NCBI RefSeq assembly: GCF_004011835.1
Contig: NZ_RKLN01000003.1
Location: 558,001 to 622,000 of the forward strand
From: Rhodococcus spongiicola
GTDB lineage: Bacteria > Actinomycetota > Actinomycetes > Mycobacteriales > Mycobacteriaceae
Length of the DNA stretch: 64,000 bases
Direction: 5' to 3'
Shown: piece after piece, positions 39,891-51,076 of the stretch
Layout: each line of letters opens with the position of its first letter
Numbering within the stretch: the first letter of the stretch is position 1
The notes under the pieces: generated by a model
What the model saw: the letters and a program-made list of their open reading frames with translations, nothing else
What the model was told of the DNA's origin: nothing
Database searches by the model: none
Translations under genes and position numbers: made by a program

Positions 39891-41464
39891 CGGGCGCCTC
39901 CGTCCTGCTCGGCGGCCGTCGGGGCGGGGTCGGGCCGGTCGATCGTGGTGAGTGTGCCCGCGACTGCGGGAGTAATGACGTCGAGCATCGGCTTCGGATA
40001 GACACCGAGGACCACCAGCAGGGCAATCAACGGCGCCACCACCACCATCTCACGGCGTCTGAGATCGCGAATGTGCTTGCTGCCGTCCGTGACCGGGCCC
40101 GTCATCATCCTCTGGTACAGCCACAGCACGTACAGCGCGGCGAGCACCAGCGCAATGGTGGCGAGCACCGCCGCGACCGGATAGCGCGTGTACGTCCCGA
40201 CGAACACCAGGAACTCGCTGACGAACGGTGCGAGGCCCGGGAGCGACAGCGTGGCCAGGCCCGCGATGAGGAAGGTGCCCGCGAGCAGTGGGGCAACCTT
40301 CTGGACGCCTCCGTAGTCGGCGATCACGCGCGTACCGGTCCGCGACACAAGGAATCCGGCCACGAGCATCAGCGCGGCGGTCGAGATCCCATGGTTGACC
40401 ATGTACAGCGTCGAACCGCTCTGGCCCTGGCTGGTCATCGCGAACACCCCCAGCACGATGAACCCGAAGTGCGAGATCGACGTGTACGCGATCAGCCGCA
40501 TGACATCGGTCTGAGCAATCGCGAGCAACGCGCCGTACACGATGCTGACCACGGAGAGCGTGATCACGAGCGGCGCGAAATATTGTGCGGCGTCCGGGAA
40601 CAACTGCAGGCTGTAGCGCAGCATCGCGAAGGTACCGACCTTGTCGACCACGGCCATCATCAGCACCGCGCTCACCGGGGTCGCTTGTACCGCGGCGTCG
40701 GGGAGCCAACTGTGCAGCGGCCACAGCGGGGCCTTGACCGCGAACGCGAACATGAAGCCCAGGAACAACGCATTGGCCACCGGCGCGTTCATCGTCAGGT
40801 CGCCGGACGCGACCGCCGCGGCAATCGCCCGCAGATCGAACGTCCCCGACGCGAACGGACTGTCCGCCCCGGCCGTCACGACGTAGACGCCGATGACGGC
40901 TGCCAGCATGATCAGGCCGCCGAAGAGGTTGTACAACAGGAACTTCACCGCGGCCCTCGACCGCCCGGGCCCCGGCTGCCCGAAACCACCGATGAGGAAG
41001 TACATCGGGATGAGCATGGCCTCGAAGAACACGTAGAACAGCAGGATGTCGAGCGCGAGGAACGACATCAGCACCATCGACTCGACGACGAGGATCAACG
41101 CGACATAGGTGTGCGTGGCGCGTGGACGCCGTTCCTCCGACGCACCGTCCCGCCATCCCGCCACCAGCAGCAGCGGCACCAGCACCACCGTGAGCAGCAC
41201 CAGGGCCAGCGCGATGCCGTCGAGTCCGAGTTCGTATCGAGTGCCGAACGCCGGTATCCACGAACGCGACTCGACGAACTGGTACTGCGGGCCTGCCGGG
41301 TCGAACCGGACCGCGACCACCACCGCCACGACCAGGGTTGCGACAGCCACGGCGAGCGCGATCGATCGTGCCAGCCCGCGCCGGTGCGCGGGCGTCGCCA
41401 TCGTCGCAACCGCGCCGGCGAGGGGCAGCAGCCAAAGCGCCGTCAACCAGGGAAAGCCGTTCAC
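39887..41464 (-). CDS. nuoM: NADH-quinone oxidoreductase subunit M
   Basis: 525 aa from GTG 41464, overlapping the nuoL stop (TAGTG). An antiporter-like proton-pumping subunit: FYVFFEAMLIPMYFLIGGFG carries the conserved Glu, and FAFAVKAPLWPLHSWLPDA the conserved Lys and His. The hydrophilic C-terminal tail (DPAPTAAEQDGGAR) is extended. It acts in the distal membrane arm. Confidence 0.96.
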   Translation of the reverse strand: MNGFPWLTALWLLPLAGAVATMATPAHRRGLARSIALAVAVATLVVAVVVAVRFDPAGPQYQFVESRSWIPAFGTRYELGLDGIALALVLLTVVLVPLLLVAGWRDGASEERRPRATHTYVALILVVESMVLMSFLALDILLFYVFFEAMLIPMYFLIGGFGQPGPGRSRAAVKFLLYNLFGGLIMLAAVIGVYVVTAGADSPFASGTFDLRAIAAAVASGDLTMNAPVANALFLGFMFAFAVKAPLWPLHSWLPDAAVQATPVSAVLMMAVVDKVGTFAMLRYSLQLFPDAAQYFAPLVITLSVVSIVYGALLAIAQTDVMRLIAYTSISHFGFIVLGVFAMTSQGQSGSTLYMVNHGISTAALMLVAGFLVSRTGTRVIADYGGVQKVAPLLAGTFLIAGLATLSLPGLAPFVSEFLVFVGTYTRYPVAAVLATIALVLAALYVLWLYQRMMTGPVTDGSKHIRDLRRREMVVVAPLIALLVVLGVYPKPMLDVITPAVAGTLTTIDRPDPAPTAAEQDGGAR

Positions 41465-43476
41465 TACACCCTCCCCACCAGTACGGCCGCGACCACGAGG
41501 GCCGCGCCGATGAACATGTACAACGCATACGAGCGCACGAACCCGGTCTGCAACCGTCTGAGCACAACCGAGGCGAAGCCGAGCACCGCCGGAACAATCC
41601 GTACGACGCCGTCGATCCCCCGGTCCTCGACCACCTTCAGCCCTGCCACCAGCCGCCGTCCGGGCCGCATGAAGATCGTCTCGTTGACGTCATCGCCGTA
41701 CAGATCACGGCGGGCGGCAACAGTCAGCCCCGACACGTCCACGGGCGCCTCGACGGGGACGGGTCGGGCGCCGTACTGCCTCCACGCGATCCTGACGCCG
41801 ACCAGGACCACGGCCAGTGTGGTGAGGGTGATCACCCAGACCGGCACGGCCGGCGCGGCATGTTCCGCAGCGGACCCGAATTCGGTCCACACGGGCTCGA
41901 GCCAGTGCTCGAGAGCACCTCCCATCGCCAACAGGCCACCCGCGGCGACCGATCCCGCCGCGAGCACGATCATGGGGACGGTCATCACGCCCGGCGACTC
42001 GTGCGGGTCGGTGACCGTGTGTTCTGGTCGCTCCGCAGGCTCCACTCCTGCGTTTTCTGGTCGCTCCGCGGGCTCCGCTCCTGCCGCCCAACGCCGGTCG
42101 CCGAAGAAGGTCATCAGCGTCACGCGCGTCATGTAGAACGCGGTGATACCAGCCCCGAGCATCGCGACCACACCGAGCGCGACCCCACCGGCGCCGCCGG
42201 ACTCGAACGCGGACTCGATGACCTTGTCCTTGGCGAAGAAGCCCGAGAACGGTGGAATCCCGATGATCGCGAGGTAACCGAGCCCGAACGTCACGAACGT
42301 AATCGGCATCAGGGTCCGCAGGCCGCCGTACCGACGCATGTCGGTCTCGTCGTTCATGCCGTGCATCACCGATCCCGCACCCAGGAAGAGCCCGGCCTTG
42401 AAGAAGCCGTGCGCGAGCAGCAGCATGATCGCGGCCACGTACCCGGCCGGGCCGAGTCCGGCGGCCATCACCATGTACCCGATCTGGCTCATGGTCGACG
42501 CCGCGAGCGCCTTCTTGATGTCGTCCTTCGCGCAGCCGATGACCGCGCCGAAGAGCAGCGTCACGGCACCCACGATGACGACCGCGACCTGGGCCGCCGG
42601 GGCCGCCTCGAAGATCGGGCCGGATCGCACGATCAGGTAGACGCCGGCCGTGACCATCGTCGCCGCGTGGATCAGGGCGGACACGGGTGTCGGGCCCTCC
42701 ATCGCGTCGCCGAGCCACGACTGGAGTGGGACCTGCGCCGACTTGCCGCATGCCGCGAGCAGTAGTACCAGGCCCATCGCGGTGAGGGTGCCGTCGCTCG
42801 CGGACCCGGCGCCGCCGAACACGTCCGCGAACGACACCGATCCGAACGTCGCGAACATGATCATGAGCGCGACGATCAACCCCATGTCACCGACGCGGTT
42901 GACGATGAACGCCTTCTTCGCAGCGGTGGCCGCCGTGGGCTTGTACTGCCAGAATCCGATCAGCAAGTACGACGCGAGACCGACGCCCTCCCAGCCGACG
43001 TACAGACCGAGGTAGTTGTCCGCGAGCACCAGCAACAGCATCGCGGCGAGAAACAGGTTGAGGTACGCGAAGAACAGTCGGCGACCGGGCGCGGAGCCGG
43101 TCGACCGACCCGACGGATCCGGTCCGTGGCTCATGTAGCCGACCGAGTAGATGTGGATGAGCGAGCCGACACCGGTGATGAGCAGCACGAAGCACATCGA
43201 CAGGGGGTCGAGTCGGAGGCCGAAATCGACTTGGAGTCCGGCGACCGGCAACCAGCTGAACAGGTTCTGGTGCACGATCCGGTCGGCGCCGTCGCGCCCG
43301 AGCATGTCGACGAACAGGGCCGCGGCGAGCACGAACGACGCAAGCGCGGTGGCACAGCCGAGCAGGTGCCCCCAGCGGTCGCTGCGCCGGCCGGCCAACA
43401 GCAGGATCGCCGCACCGACGAGTGGAAGTACCGGTAGAAGCCAGATGAGCGCGTGAATTCCCGTCCCCCAGTCCAT
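41464..43476 (-). CDS. nuoL: NADH-quinone oxidoreductase subunit L
   Basis: 670 aa, the most distal proton pump of the membrane arm, with the long lateral helix near the C-terminus. [20 protein letters not shown]-like residues [32 protein letters not shown], and [31 protein letters not shown] are the conserved core. Around residue 470 is a variable loop with an 11-residue repeat ([11 protein letters not shown] / [11 protein letters not shown]). It starts one base after the nuoK stop. Confidence 0.96.
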   Translation of the reverse strand: MDWGTGIHALIWLLPVLPLVGAAILLLAGRRSDRWGHLLGCATALASFVLAAALFVDMLGRDGADRIVHQNLFSWLPVAGLQVDFGLRLDPLSMCFVLLITGVGSLIHIYSVGYMSHGPDPSGRSTGSAPGRRLFFAYLNLFLAAMLLLVLADNYLGLYVGWEGVGLASYLLIGFWQYKPTAATAAKKAFIVNRVGDMGLIVALMIMFATFGSVSFADVFGGAGSASDGTLTAMGLVLLLAACGKSAQVPLQSWLGDAMEGPTPVSALIHAATMVTAGVYLIVRSGPIFEAAPAAQVAVVIVGAVTLLFGAVIGCAKDDIKKALAASTMSQIGYMVMAAGLGPAGYVAAIMLLLAHGFFKAGLFLGAGSVMHGMNDETDMRRYGGLRTLMPITFVTFGLGYLAIIGIPPFSGFFAKDKVIESAFESGGAGGVALGVVAMLGAGITAFYMTRVTLMTFFGDRRWAAGAEPAERPENAGVEPAERPEHTVTDPHESPGVMTVPMIVLAAGSVAAGGLLAMGGALEHWLEPVWTEFGSAAEHAAPAVPVWVITLTTLAVVLVGVRIAWRQYGARPVPVEAPVDVSGLTVAARRDLYGDDVNETIFMRPGRRLVAGLKVVEDRGIDGVVRIVPAVLGFASVVLRRLQTGFVRSYALYMFIGAALVVAAVLVGRV
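42021..42086 (-). repeat. Two 33-bp tandem repeats in nuoL
   Basis: The units at 42021-42053 and 42054-42086 share TTCTGGTCGCTCCGC and GGCTCC, differing at a few positions. They encode two copies of an 11-residue unit containing EPAERPE in a loop between membrane helices. The period is a multiple of three. Confidence 0.8.
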
Positions 43477-43477
43477 G

Positions 43478-43777
43478 TCAGTACTTCAGCAGGTCAGCGT
43501 CGTCGACCGAGGCCGAACGGCGGGTACGGAAGATGGTCATGATGATCGCGAGGCCCACTACGACCTCGGCTGCCGCGACAACCATCGTGAAGAACGCGAA
43601 CACCTGGCCGTTGAGGTTTCCGTGCATGCGTGCAAACGTGACGAACGCGAGGTTGCAAGCGTTGAGCATCAGCTCGATACACATGAACACGACGATCGCG
43701 TTGCGGCGCAGCAATACTCCGGCCGCACCAATCGTGAACAGCAGCGCGGCCAGGTACAGGTAGTTCTCTGGATTCAT
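43478..43777 (-). CDS. nuoK: NADH-quinone oxidoreductase subunit K
   Basis: 99 aa, three transmembrane helices. Conserved buried glutamates are in [16 protein letters not shown] and [14 protein letters not shown], the proton path next to NuoJ. The start overlaps the nuoJ stop by ATGA. Length and motifs are standard. Confidence 0.97.
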   Translation of the reverse strand: MNPENYLYLAALLFTIGAAGVLLRRNAIVVFMCIELMLNACNLAFVTFARMHGNLNGQVFAFFTMVVAAAEVVVGLAIIMTIFRTRRSASVDDADLLKY

Positions 43778-44631
43778 CGCTGCTCCTCACCGTTCGGCGG
43801 TACGCCCGACGGCGGCGCCTCTCGCGGATCGAGGACACGAGAAACAGATTCTCGAGAGTCGGACCCGTCCGGCAAACGGGCCGGTATGTCGACGGCGTTG
43901 CCGCGTGCGTAGACGCCCGGGCTGGGCAGTGGGGTCACGCGGGTCGCGATGGTCGCCTCGGGATCGCTTGCACCCCAGTCCCGGAAGCGTTGCTGCGACA
44001 GCTCCCGTTGGGTCAGGCGGCGCTCGAACCGTTCCCGGTGCGCCAGCACCATCGCGCCGATCGTCGCGGTGATCAGCAGGGCGCCGGTGAGTTCGAACAC
44101 CCAGACGTAGCGGAGGAAGACGATCTCGGCGAGACCCTCGACGTTTCCGACCGGTCGCCCCTCCACTACCTCTCCGGTCGGACCGAATCCGACGAATCCG
44201 ACCTCGCCTGCACGGGACACACCGATGGCGGCGTTGCCGAGACCGCCGATCAGCAGCAGGCCGAAGCCCACGCCCGCCGTCACCACGGCGACGCGTTGTC
44301 CGCGAAGCGTTTCCACGAGGGAGTCCGACGAGTCGACGCCGACGAGCATCAGCACGAACAGGAACAGCATCATGACCGCGCCGGTGTAGACGACAACCTG
44401 CACGACACCGAGGAACAACGCGCCCTGGGCGACGTAGAACACCGCAAGCACGATCATGGTCATCGCGAGGAATATCGCCGAGTACACGGCCTTGGGTGAG
44501 ACCACCACACCGAGCGCGCCGAGCACCGCGACCGTGCCGAGTATCCAGAATTGGACGCCCTCTGCGGTGGATGTCCGGGTGAGCAGGTCCGCGGCCAAGA
44601 GCGCAGCCTGGTTCCCGGTCACTACCTCCAC
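43774..44631 (-). CDS. nuoJ: NADH-quinone oxidoreductase subunit J
   Basis: 285 aa from GTG 44631, overlapping the nuoI stop (TAGTG); a GTG three codons later is possible. Five membrane helices lie in the first ~200 residues, with the flexible third helix [19 protein letters not shown]. About 85 hydrophilic residues follow ([14 protein letters not shown] ... PNGEEQR), an extension common in actinobacterial NuoJ. Confidence 0.96.
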   Translation of the reverse strand: MEVVTGNQAALLAADLLTRTSTAEGVQFWILGTVAVLGALGVVVSPKAVYSAIFLAMTMIVLAVFYVAQGALFLGVVQVVVYTGAVMMLFLFVLMLVGVDSSDSLVETLRGQRVAVVTAGVGFGLLLIGGLGNAAIGVSRAGEVGFVGFGPTGEVVEGRPVGNVEGLAEIVFLRYVWVFELTGALLITATIGAMVLAHRERFERRLTQRELSQQRFRDWGASDPEATIATRVTPLPSPGVYARGNAVDIPARLPDGSDSRESVSRVLDPREAPPSGVPPNGEEQR

Positions 44632-45218
44632 TACCTCACCTCCCCGGCTTGCCCCGACTCAGCTTGCCCTGACTCAGCTTCACCCGACTCAGCCTGCGCC
44701 GGTTCGGCTGCCGCACCTGTCACCGTTCCGCGGTAGTAGTCCTCGTCGGTGGTGCCGGCCGCCATGGGGTGCGGCGGAGCCTCCATGCCGGGTTGCAGCG
44801 GAGCGAGCAGGCGATCCTTCTCGTAGATCAGGTCCGTCCGGTTGTCGTCGACCATCTCGTAGTCATTCGTCATCGTGAGCGCGCGTGTCGGGCACGCCTC
44901 GACACACAGCCCGCAGCCGATGCACCGCAGATAGTTGATCTGGTAGACGCGGCCGTACCGCTCACCGGGCGAAAACCGCTCTTCCTCGGTGTTGTCGGCG
45001 CCCTCGACGTAGATCGCGTCGGCCGGGCACGCCCACGCACACAATTCACAGCCGATGCATTTCTCGAGCCCGTCCGGGTGCCGATTGAGCTGGTGCCGAC
45101 CGTGGTAACGGCCCGCGGTCGGCGTCTTCTCCTCGGGGTAGAACTCGGTCACCGGCTTCTTGAACATCGTTGAGAAGGTCACACCGAAACCTGCGACGGA
45201 GTCGAGGAACTCAGGCAT
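44631..45218 (-). CDS. nuoI: NADH-quinone oxidoreductase subunit I
   Basis: 195 aa ferredoxin-like subunit carrying clusters N6a and N6b: [12 protein letters not shown] (Cys 54, 57, 60, 64) and [12 protein letters not shown] (Cys 99, 102, 105, 109). It overlaps nuoH by eight bases. The last ~20 residues repeat QAESG, encoded by 15-bp tandem repeats, in a tail not needed for cluster binding. Confidence 0.97.
   Translation of the reverse strand: MPEFLDSVAGFGVTFSTMFKKPVTEFYPEEKTPTAGRYHGRHQLNRHPDGLEKCIGCELCAWACPADAIYVEGADNTEEERFSPGERYGRVYQINYLRCIGCGLCVEACPTRALTMTNDYEMVDDNRTDLIYEKDRLLAPLQPGMEAPPHPMAAGTTDEDYYRGTVTGAAAEPAQAESGEAESGQAESGQAGEVR
44647..44706 (-). repeat. Four 15-bp tandem repeats at the 3' end of nuoI
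   Basis: Units at 44647, 44662, 44677 and 44692 derive from GCTTGCCCCGACTCA on the plus strand; the fourth is diverged. They encode the [10 protein letters not shown] pentapeptides of the NuoI tail. The size and position in a C-terminal tail match the pgsA repeats at 2242. Confidence 0.85.
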
Positions 45219-46509
45219 CGAAATCCTCCTTTCGGGAGCCCTGCGACGACCCGACGCCGGCTGCGGTGCGCGACGGAGGGCCCGGTAGTGGCGGGACGGG
45301 GAAACCGCCGGCCATCGGATCGAACGGAGCAGCGGCGGCAGACTCTTCACCGGGCGAGGCACGCTCGGTCGTAAAGCGGCGCCCCAACAGCGCCAAGAGC
45401 AGGATCCCGACGAGGGCTCCACCGACGAACAGGATGACCCAGCCCACGTCGTACCCCTCGTTGCGGAAGCCCCGCACGGTCGCGACCACCATCACCCACC
45501 CGAGGGCGACGGGGATCAGGATCTTCCATCCGAGGTTCATGAACTGGTCGTAGCGCAGGCGTGGGAGGGTGGCGCGCAACCACATGAACACGAACAGGAA
45601 CAGCCACACCTTCGCGACGAACCACAGCAGCGGCCACCAACCCGAGTTCGCGCCGGACCACATGTTCAACGGCCAGGGCGCGTGCCAGCCGCCCAGGAAC
45701 ATCGTGGCGGCCAGCGCCGAGACCGTCACCATGTTCACGTACTCGGCGAGCATGAACATCGCGAAACGCAGTGACGAGTACTCGGTGTGGAAGCCGCCGA
45801 CGAGTTCGCCCTCGGCCTCGGGCAGGTCGAACGGCGCGCGGTTGGTCTCGCCGACCATCGATGTCACGTAGATGAGGAAAGACGGCAGCAAGAGGAAGAC
45901 GTACCACGTGCCGTATTGGGCATCGACGATGCCCGAGGTCGACATCGTCCCGGCGTCGAGGAAGACCGCCGCGAACGTCAGCCCCATGGCCACCTCGTAA
46001 GAGATCACCTGCGCGGTCGACCGCAGTCCACCAAGCAGCGGATACGTCGACCCGGATGCCCAGCCGGCCAGCACGATCCCGTATACCCCGACCGACGTGA
46101 CGGCGAGGATGTACAGCACCGCGACGGGCAGGTCCGTCAGCTGCAGCGGCGTCAGGTGGCCGAGGATCGACACCTCGGGGCCGAAGGGAATCACCGCGAA
46201 GGCCATGAATGCCGGCACGGTCGCGATGACCGGCGCGAGGATGTAGATCGGCTTGTCGACGCCCTTCGGAACAATGCCCTCCTTGAGGGCGAGCTTGATG
46301 CCGTCGGCGAGGGTCTGCAGAAGTCCACGCGGGCCGACCCGGTCGGGTCCGACGCGCATCTGCATCCAAGCCAGCACCTTGCGCTCTGCGTAGATCGCGA
46401 TCAGCACCGTCAGCACCAGGAAAATGAAGATGGCCAACGCCTTCGCGACCACCAGCCACCACGGATCGCGACCGAACATCGACAGGTCTGCGGCGGCGAG
46501 GACGGTCAT
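45211..46509 (-). CDS. nuoH: NADH-quinone oxidoreductase subunit H
   Basis: 432 aa from ATG 46509, overlapping the nuoG stop (ATGA). Eight helices; [32 protein letters not shown] and [26 protein letters not shown] form the quinone tunnel and its charged loops. The C-terminal ~45 residues are a hydrophilic Pro/Ala tail. In this lineage the quinone is menaquinone. Confidence 0.97.
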   Translation of the reverse strand: MTVLAAADLSMFGRDPWWLVVAKALAIFIFLVLTVLIAIYAERKVLAWMQMRVGPDRVGPRGLLQTLADGIKLALKEGIVPKGVDKPIYILAPVIATVPAFMAFAVIPFGPEVSILGHLTPLQLTDLPVAVLYILAVTSVGVYGIVLAGWASGSTYPLLGGLRSTAQVISYEVAMGLTFAAVFLDAGTMSTSGIVDAQYGTWYVFLLLPSFLIYVTSMVGETNRAPFDLPEAEGELVGGFHTEYSSLRFAMFMLAEYVNMVTVSALAATMFLGGWHAPWPLNMWSGANSGWWPLLWFVAKVWLFLFVFMWLRATLPRLRYDQFMNLGWKILIPVALGWVMVVATVRGFRNEGYDVGWVILFVGGALVGILLLALLGRRFTTERASPGEESAAAAPFDPMAGGFPVPPLPGPPSRTAAGVGSSQGSRKEDFDA

Positions 46510-48971
46510 CGCAGGGCCTCCCCCGAAGTTCCGGCCGACGCGGCAGCCTCGTCGCCGGGTTCGGCGCGGCGAATCCCGACGATGTCGCCGGGCCGGACGC
46601 CGAGTTGCCGGTAGACCGCCGACCTGGACGAGTTCAGCGGCAGCCACACCACGCGGTACGGCAAATCGGTGACCGCCAGCGGCAGGGTGACCGAACCACG
46701 GTCGGTTTCGACGGTCACCGGATCGCCCTCCCGTGCATCGATCTCGGCGGCGCTGTCGGCGCACAGACGCACAACGGGCGGACGAGCCGTCCCGGCGAGG
46801 TACGGTTCGCCGTCCTGCAGTCGACCTTCATCGAGGAGCATTCGCCAGGACGTCAGGACCGCCTCGCCGGGCCCTGGTTCGGGTGCCGAGCGTGCGGCGA
46901 CGTCCGGGGAAGGCGGTCGCGCACCGCCCCACGTGCCCATCCGCGCAATCTCGATGCGCGCGGCCACGACGTCGGGCAACCCGAGCGGGACGCCCATCTC
47001 GGTGGCCAGAGCGTCCAGCACTCGCTGGTCGGGCACGGCGCCGGTGTCGCGCAGAGCAGTCTCGAACGGGCGCACCCGACCCTCCCAGTCGACGAACGCA
47101 CCCGGTTTCTCCGCGGTGGGTGCCACCGGAAACACCACGTCGGCCCGCTCGGTGACGGCGCTGCGTCGAAGCTCGAGACTCAAGACGAATCCGGCCGCGT
47201 CCAGGGCAGCGGTCGCGGCGTCCGGGTCGGGCAGGTCGCCGAGTTCGACGCCGCCGACCACCAGGGCGCCGAGCTCACCCTCCGCGGCGGCCTCGAGAAT
47301 CTCCGACGTGTCCCGGCACGCACCGTCGGGAAGTTCATCGACTCCCCATGCGGCGGCCACCTCTTGCCGCGCAGCCAGATCGGCGACGGGCCGTCCACCT
47401 GGCAGCAGGGTCGGCAGCGCCCCGACCTCGAGAGCGCCACGCTCGCCCGCACGCCGCGGAATCCATGCGATTCGAGAACCGGTAGCGTCCGCCAGACGCG
47501 CGACGGCCGACAGGGTTCCCGGAATGCCGGCTGCCCGCTCCCCGACCAGGATCACCGCACCGGGGTGTCGCAGGAAGTCCGACTCGGTCAGCTCGTCGAG
47601 GATCGCCGGTTCATCGCCCGGTACGGCACGTAGGAGGCGCCCGGGGATCTTGTCGAGCCCACGGGTGGCGTACGGAGCGACCGACATGACCACGGTCCGC
47701 CCCTTGCGTACCGCCTTGCGCAACCGGAGGAAAACGATCGGCGACTCCTCCTCCGGCTCGAACGCGACGAGCAGCACGGCAGGTGCGTGCTCGAGATCGT
47801 CGTAGGTGACCGCTGTCTGGTCGGCGCCGATGACGCGGCCGGCGATCCGGGAGGCGAGGAACTCGGTCTCCTCGGCCGAGTGCAGGCGGGACCGGAAGTC
47901 GATCGCGTTGCTGCCCAGCACCAACCGGGTGAACTTGGCGTAGGCGTACGCGTCCTCGACAGTGACACGGCCGCCGACGAGGACGCCGGTACCGCCGGAT
48001 GCCGACGACAGACCGCGAGCGGCGAGCGCCAGAGCCTCGGGCCACGAAGCCTGCCTCAACTCGCCGGACGCACCGCGCACCAGTGGCGTCTCGATCCGAT
48101 CCGGTTCCGTCGCGTACGCGAAAGCCCATCGTCCCTTGTCGCAGTTCCACTCCTCGTTGACCTGCGGATCGTCGCCGGCGAGGCGGCGCAGCACGGTGCC
48201 GCGACGGTGGTCGGTGCGCTGCGCGCACCCGCTCGCGCAGTGCTCGCAGACACTCGGGCTCGACACCAGGTCGAACGGCCGCGCTCGGAACCGGTACGCC
48301 GCGCCGGTGAGCGCCCCGACCGGACAGATCTGCACGGTATTGCCCGAGAAATAGGAATCGAACGGCTCCCCGTCGGCTATCCCGACCTGTTGCAGCGCAC
48401 CGCGCTCGAGCAGTTCGATCATCGGGTCGCCCGCGATCTGCTGGGAGAATCGCGTGCAGCGCGCGCACAGTACGCAACGTTCGCGGTCGAGCAGCACCTC
48501 GGTGGACAGCGGAATCGGTTTGGGGAAGGTGCGTTTGATCCCGCCGAAGCGAGACTCCGCGCGACCGCTCGACATGGCCTGGTTCTGCAGCGGACACTCG
48601 CCACCCTTGTCACACACGGGGCAGTCGAGCGGGTGGTTGATGAGCAGCAGCTCCATCACACCCTTCTGCGCCCGGTCCGCGGCCTCGGAGGTGACCTGCG
48701 TGCTCACCACCATGCCGTCGGTCGCCACGGTCGTACACGATGCGAGTGGTTTGCGCTGTCCTTCGACCTCGACGAGGCATTGCCGGCAGGCGCCGACCGG
48801 GTTGAGCAGCGGATGGTCGCAGAATCGGGGGATCTGGATGCCGATCCCCTCGGCGGCCCGGATGACGAGGGTGCCCTTGGGCACCGTCACCTCGACGCCG
48901 TCGATCGTGAGCGTCACCCGGTCGGACGGTACCGGCTGGCCGGACGCGTCGGCTCCCGCGCTGACGGTCAT
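46506..48971 (-). CDS. nuoG: NADH-quinone oxidoreductase subunit G
   Basis: 821 aa from ATG 48971, overlapping the nuoEF stop (ATGA). The N-terminal 2Fe-2S and 4Fe-4S domains carry [45 protein letters not shown] and [10 protein letters not shown]. The large molybdopterin-oxidoreductase-like domain follows (about 260-821), which in complex I has lost its cofactor. It is the scaffold of the peripheral electron-transfer arm. Confidence 0.96.
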   Translation of the reverse strand: MTVSAGADASGQPVPSDRVTLTIDGVEVTVPKGTLVIRAAEGIGIQIPRFCDHPLLNPVGACRQCLVEVEGQRKPLASCTTVATDGMVVSTQVTSEAADRAQKGVMELLLINHPLDCPVCDKGGECPLQNQAMSSGRAESRFGGIKRTFPKPIPLSTEVLLDRERCVLCARCTRFSQQIAGDPMIELLERGALQQVGIADGEPFDSYFSGNTVQICPVGALTGAAYRFRARPFDLVSSPSVCEHCASGCAQRTDHRRGTVLRRLAGDDPQVNEEWNCDKGRWAFAYATEPDRIETPLVRGASGELRQASWPEALALAARGLSSASGGTGVLVGGRVTVEDAYAYAKFTRLVLGSNAIDFRSRLHSAEETEFLASRIAGRVIGADQTAVTYDDLEHAPAVLLVAFEPEEESPIVFLRLRKAVRKGRTVVMSVAPYATRGLDKIPGRLLRAVPGDEPAILDELTESDFLRHPGAVILVGERAAGIPGTLSAVARLADATGSRIAWIPRRAGERGALEVGALPTLLPGGRPVADLAARQEVAAAWGVDELPDGACRDTSEILEAAAEGELGALVVGGVELGDLPDPDAATAALDAAGFVLSLELRRSAVTERADVVFPVAPTAEKPGAFVDWEGRVRPFETALRDTGAVPDQRVLDALATEMGVPLGLPDVVAARIEIARMGTWGGARPPSPDVAARSAPEPGPGEAVLTSWRMLLDEGRLQDGEPYLAGTARPPVVRLCADSAAEIDAREGDPVTVETDRGSVTLPLAVTDLPYRVVWLPLNSSRSAVYRQLGVRPGDIVGIRRAEPGDEAAASAGTSGEALR

Positions 48972-51076
48972 GCTCTCTCCCCTTCCGGTCGGGCCGCGAC
49001 CTTGGCGACGAGCGCCGAGTCCTCCGGGTCGAAGGGGCATCCGCCGTGTTCGAAGTGCGTGACGAACTCGTCGCGAAAGTACTTCAGCGAGGACATGATC
49101 GGGCTGGCAGCGCCGTCCCCGAGAGCGCAGAATGACTTCCCGAGGAGGGTGTCGGAGATGTCGAGCAGCTTGCCGAGGTCCTCCTCGGTGCCTTCGCCAC
49201 GTTCGAGTCGCTCGAGGATCTGCACCAGCCAGTACGTGCCCTCCCTGCACGGGGTGCACTTGCCGCACGACTCGTGCGCGTAGAACTCCGTCCACCGCAA
49301 CACCACTCGCACGACACACGTGGTCTCATCGAAGATCTGCAGCGCCTTGGTGCCGAGCATCGATCCGGCTTCGGCGACGGCCTCATAGTCGAGCGGCACG
49401 TCCAGGTGCTCGTCGGTGAGGATCGGTGTCGACGAGCCACCCGGCGTCCAGAACTTCAGCCGATGTCCCGCTCGGACACCGCCCGCGTACTCGAGCAGCT
49501 GCCGCAATGTGATTCCCAGCGGCGCCTCGTACTGGCCGGGGCGCGTCACGTGGCCGGAGAGTGAGTACAAGGTGAATCCGGGGGACGCCTCGCTTCCCAT
49601 GCTGCGGAACCACTCCGGCCCGCGCAGGATGATCGGCGGCACGCTGGCAATCGACTCGACATTGTTGACCACCGTGGGGCATGCATAGAGCCCCTCTACC
49701 GCCGGAAAGGGTGGCCGTAAGCGGGGCTGGCCACGTCGGCCCTCGAGCGAGTCGAGTAGCGCGGTCTCCTCTCCGCAGATGTAGGCGCCTGCACCGGCGT
49801 GGATCACGACGTCGAGGTCGAAGCCGGAACCGAGGATGTCGTCGCCGAGGTAGCCGGCGTCGTAGGCCTCGGCCACCGCCGCCTGCAACCGGCGCAGAAC
49901 CGGAACCACCTCGCCACGCAGGTAGATGAACGCCCGTGACGCTCGGATCGCGTAGGAGGCGATGATCACGCCCTCGATCAGCGCGTGGGGCGTTGCGAGC
50001 ATCAGCGGAATGTCCTTGCAGGTGCCCGGTTCCGACTCGTCGGCGTTGACGACCAGGTAGTGCGGCTTGACGGTTCCCGTGACGACGCTGTTGGACGGGT
50101 CCTGCGGGATGAACGACCACTTCATGCCGGTCGGGAAGCCCGCACCGCCACGGCCGCGCAACCCGGCCTCCTTGACGGTCTGGATCACCTCGTCCGGGTT
50201 CATCCGCAGCGTCTTGTGCAACGCGTCGTAGCCCTCGTGCCGCTGGTACGTCTGGAGGGTCCAGGACCGGGCGTCGTCCCAGTGGCTGCTCAGGACCGGC
50301 GTCAACGCCGGGCCGTCCGACGCGCCGGCCGTGCCCTCGCGGGACACCTGCAGTCCGGCGACGGTCGCCGGCCCCGCGCCGCCGCCCGCCTCGAGCGCAG
50401 CAGGCCGAGGGTCCGGGAACCCCGCCAGGATCCGCGTGGTGTCCCGGAAGGAGCACAGTGGTGCGCCACGCGTAGGGGTCACGGACTTCCCCGCCCGCAG
50501 CGCGTCGACCACCTCGATGGCCGAGGTGGGCGTCTGGTTGTCGAAGAACTCCCAGTTGACCATCATGACCGGCGCGAAGTCGCAGGCCGCGTTGCACTCG
50601 ACGTGCTCGAGCGTCACGGCGTCGTCGGCAGTGGTCTCGCCGTTCGCGATCTCCAGATGCTCACGCAGGGCCGCGTAGATCGCATCACCGCCCATCACAG
50701 CGCACAGGCTGTTGGTGCACACCCCCACGTGGTACGTACCCGTGGGATTACGGCGGTACATCGTGTAGAAGGTGACCACCGCGGTCACTTCTGCCGGGCT
50801 CAGTCCGAGTTGTCTTGCACAGAAGTCGATTCCGGCTGCCGAGACATAGCCTTCCTCGGCTTGGACGAGATGCAACAGCGGCATCAGCGCGGAGCGCTCG
50901 GTATCGGGGGGTTCACTGGAACGGGTTTCGCCGCCGCGGGCGCGGTAGCGGGCGATGATCTCGCCGGCTTCGGCGGCCAACCGGGTCTCTACGTCCGGTG
51001 GGAACTGCGCCGGTACCTGGGGTCGCGGCGATAGTTCGACGAACACCGGTCCGGGCGTCTCGCGCTGATCGCTCAT
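48968..51076 (-). CDS. nuoEF: Fused NuoE-NuoF: NADH-binding FMN/FeS module of complex I in one polypeptide
   Basis: 702 aa continuous frame from ATG 51076 (ATGA overlap with nuoD) to the TGA at 48968. Residues 1-~220 are NuoE, with N1a cysteines 120, 125 (CTNSLC) and 161, 165 (CNAAC). Residues ~257-702 are NuoF, beginning [17 protein letters not shown], with FMN site [15 protein letters not shown] (308-322), NADH site [19 protein letters not shown] and N3 motif [11 protein letters not shown]. The ~35-residue linker is Gly/Ala-rich. In M. tuberculosis these are two genes of ~252 and ~445 aa, so the fusion is end to end. A GTG at 50347 might also start a separate NuoF. Confidence 0.93.
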   Translation of the reverse strand: MSDQRETPGPVFVELSPRPQVPAQFPPDVETRLAAEAGEIIARYRARGGETRSSEPPDTERSALMPLLHLVQAEEGYVSAAGIDFCARQLGLSPAEVTAVVTFYTMYRRNPTGTYHVGVCTNSLCAVMGGDAIYAALREHLEIANGETTADDAVTLEHVECNAACDFAPVMMVNWEFFDNQTPTSAIEVVDALRAGKSVTPTRGAPLCSFRDTTRILAGFPDPRPAALEAGGGAGPATVAGLQVSREGTAGASDGPALTPVLSSHWDDARSWTLQTYQRHEGYDALHKTLRMNPDEVIQTVKEAGLRGRGGAGFPTGMKWSFIPQDPSNSVVTGTVKPHYLVVNADESEPGTCKDIPLMLATPHALIEGVIIASYAIRASRAFIYLRGEVVPVLRRLQAAVAEAYDAGYLGDDILGSGFDLDVVIHAGAGAYICGEETALLDSLEGRRGQPRLRPPFPAVEGLYACPTVVNNVESIASVPPIILRGPEWFRSMGSEASPGFTLYSLSGHVTRPGQYEAPLGITLRQLLEYAGGVRAGHRLKFWTPGGSSTPILTDEHLDVPLDYEAVAEAGSMLGTKALQIFDETTCVVRVVLRWTEFYAHESCGKCTPCREGTYWLVQILERLERGEGTEEDLGKLLDISDTLLGKSFCALGDGAASPIMSSLKYFRDEFVTHFEHGGCPFDPEDSALVAKVAARPEGERA

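Noticed and set aside
50250-50460. Splitting nuoEF into two genes by an internal start at GTG 50347
   Set aside because: There is no stop to end NuoE and no convincing ribosome binding site, so a fused product is the direct reading; an additional internal start cannot be excluded.
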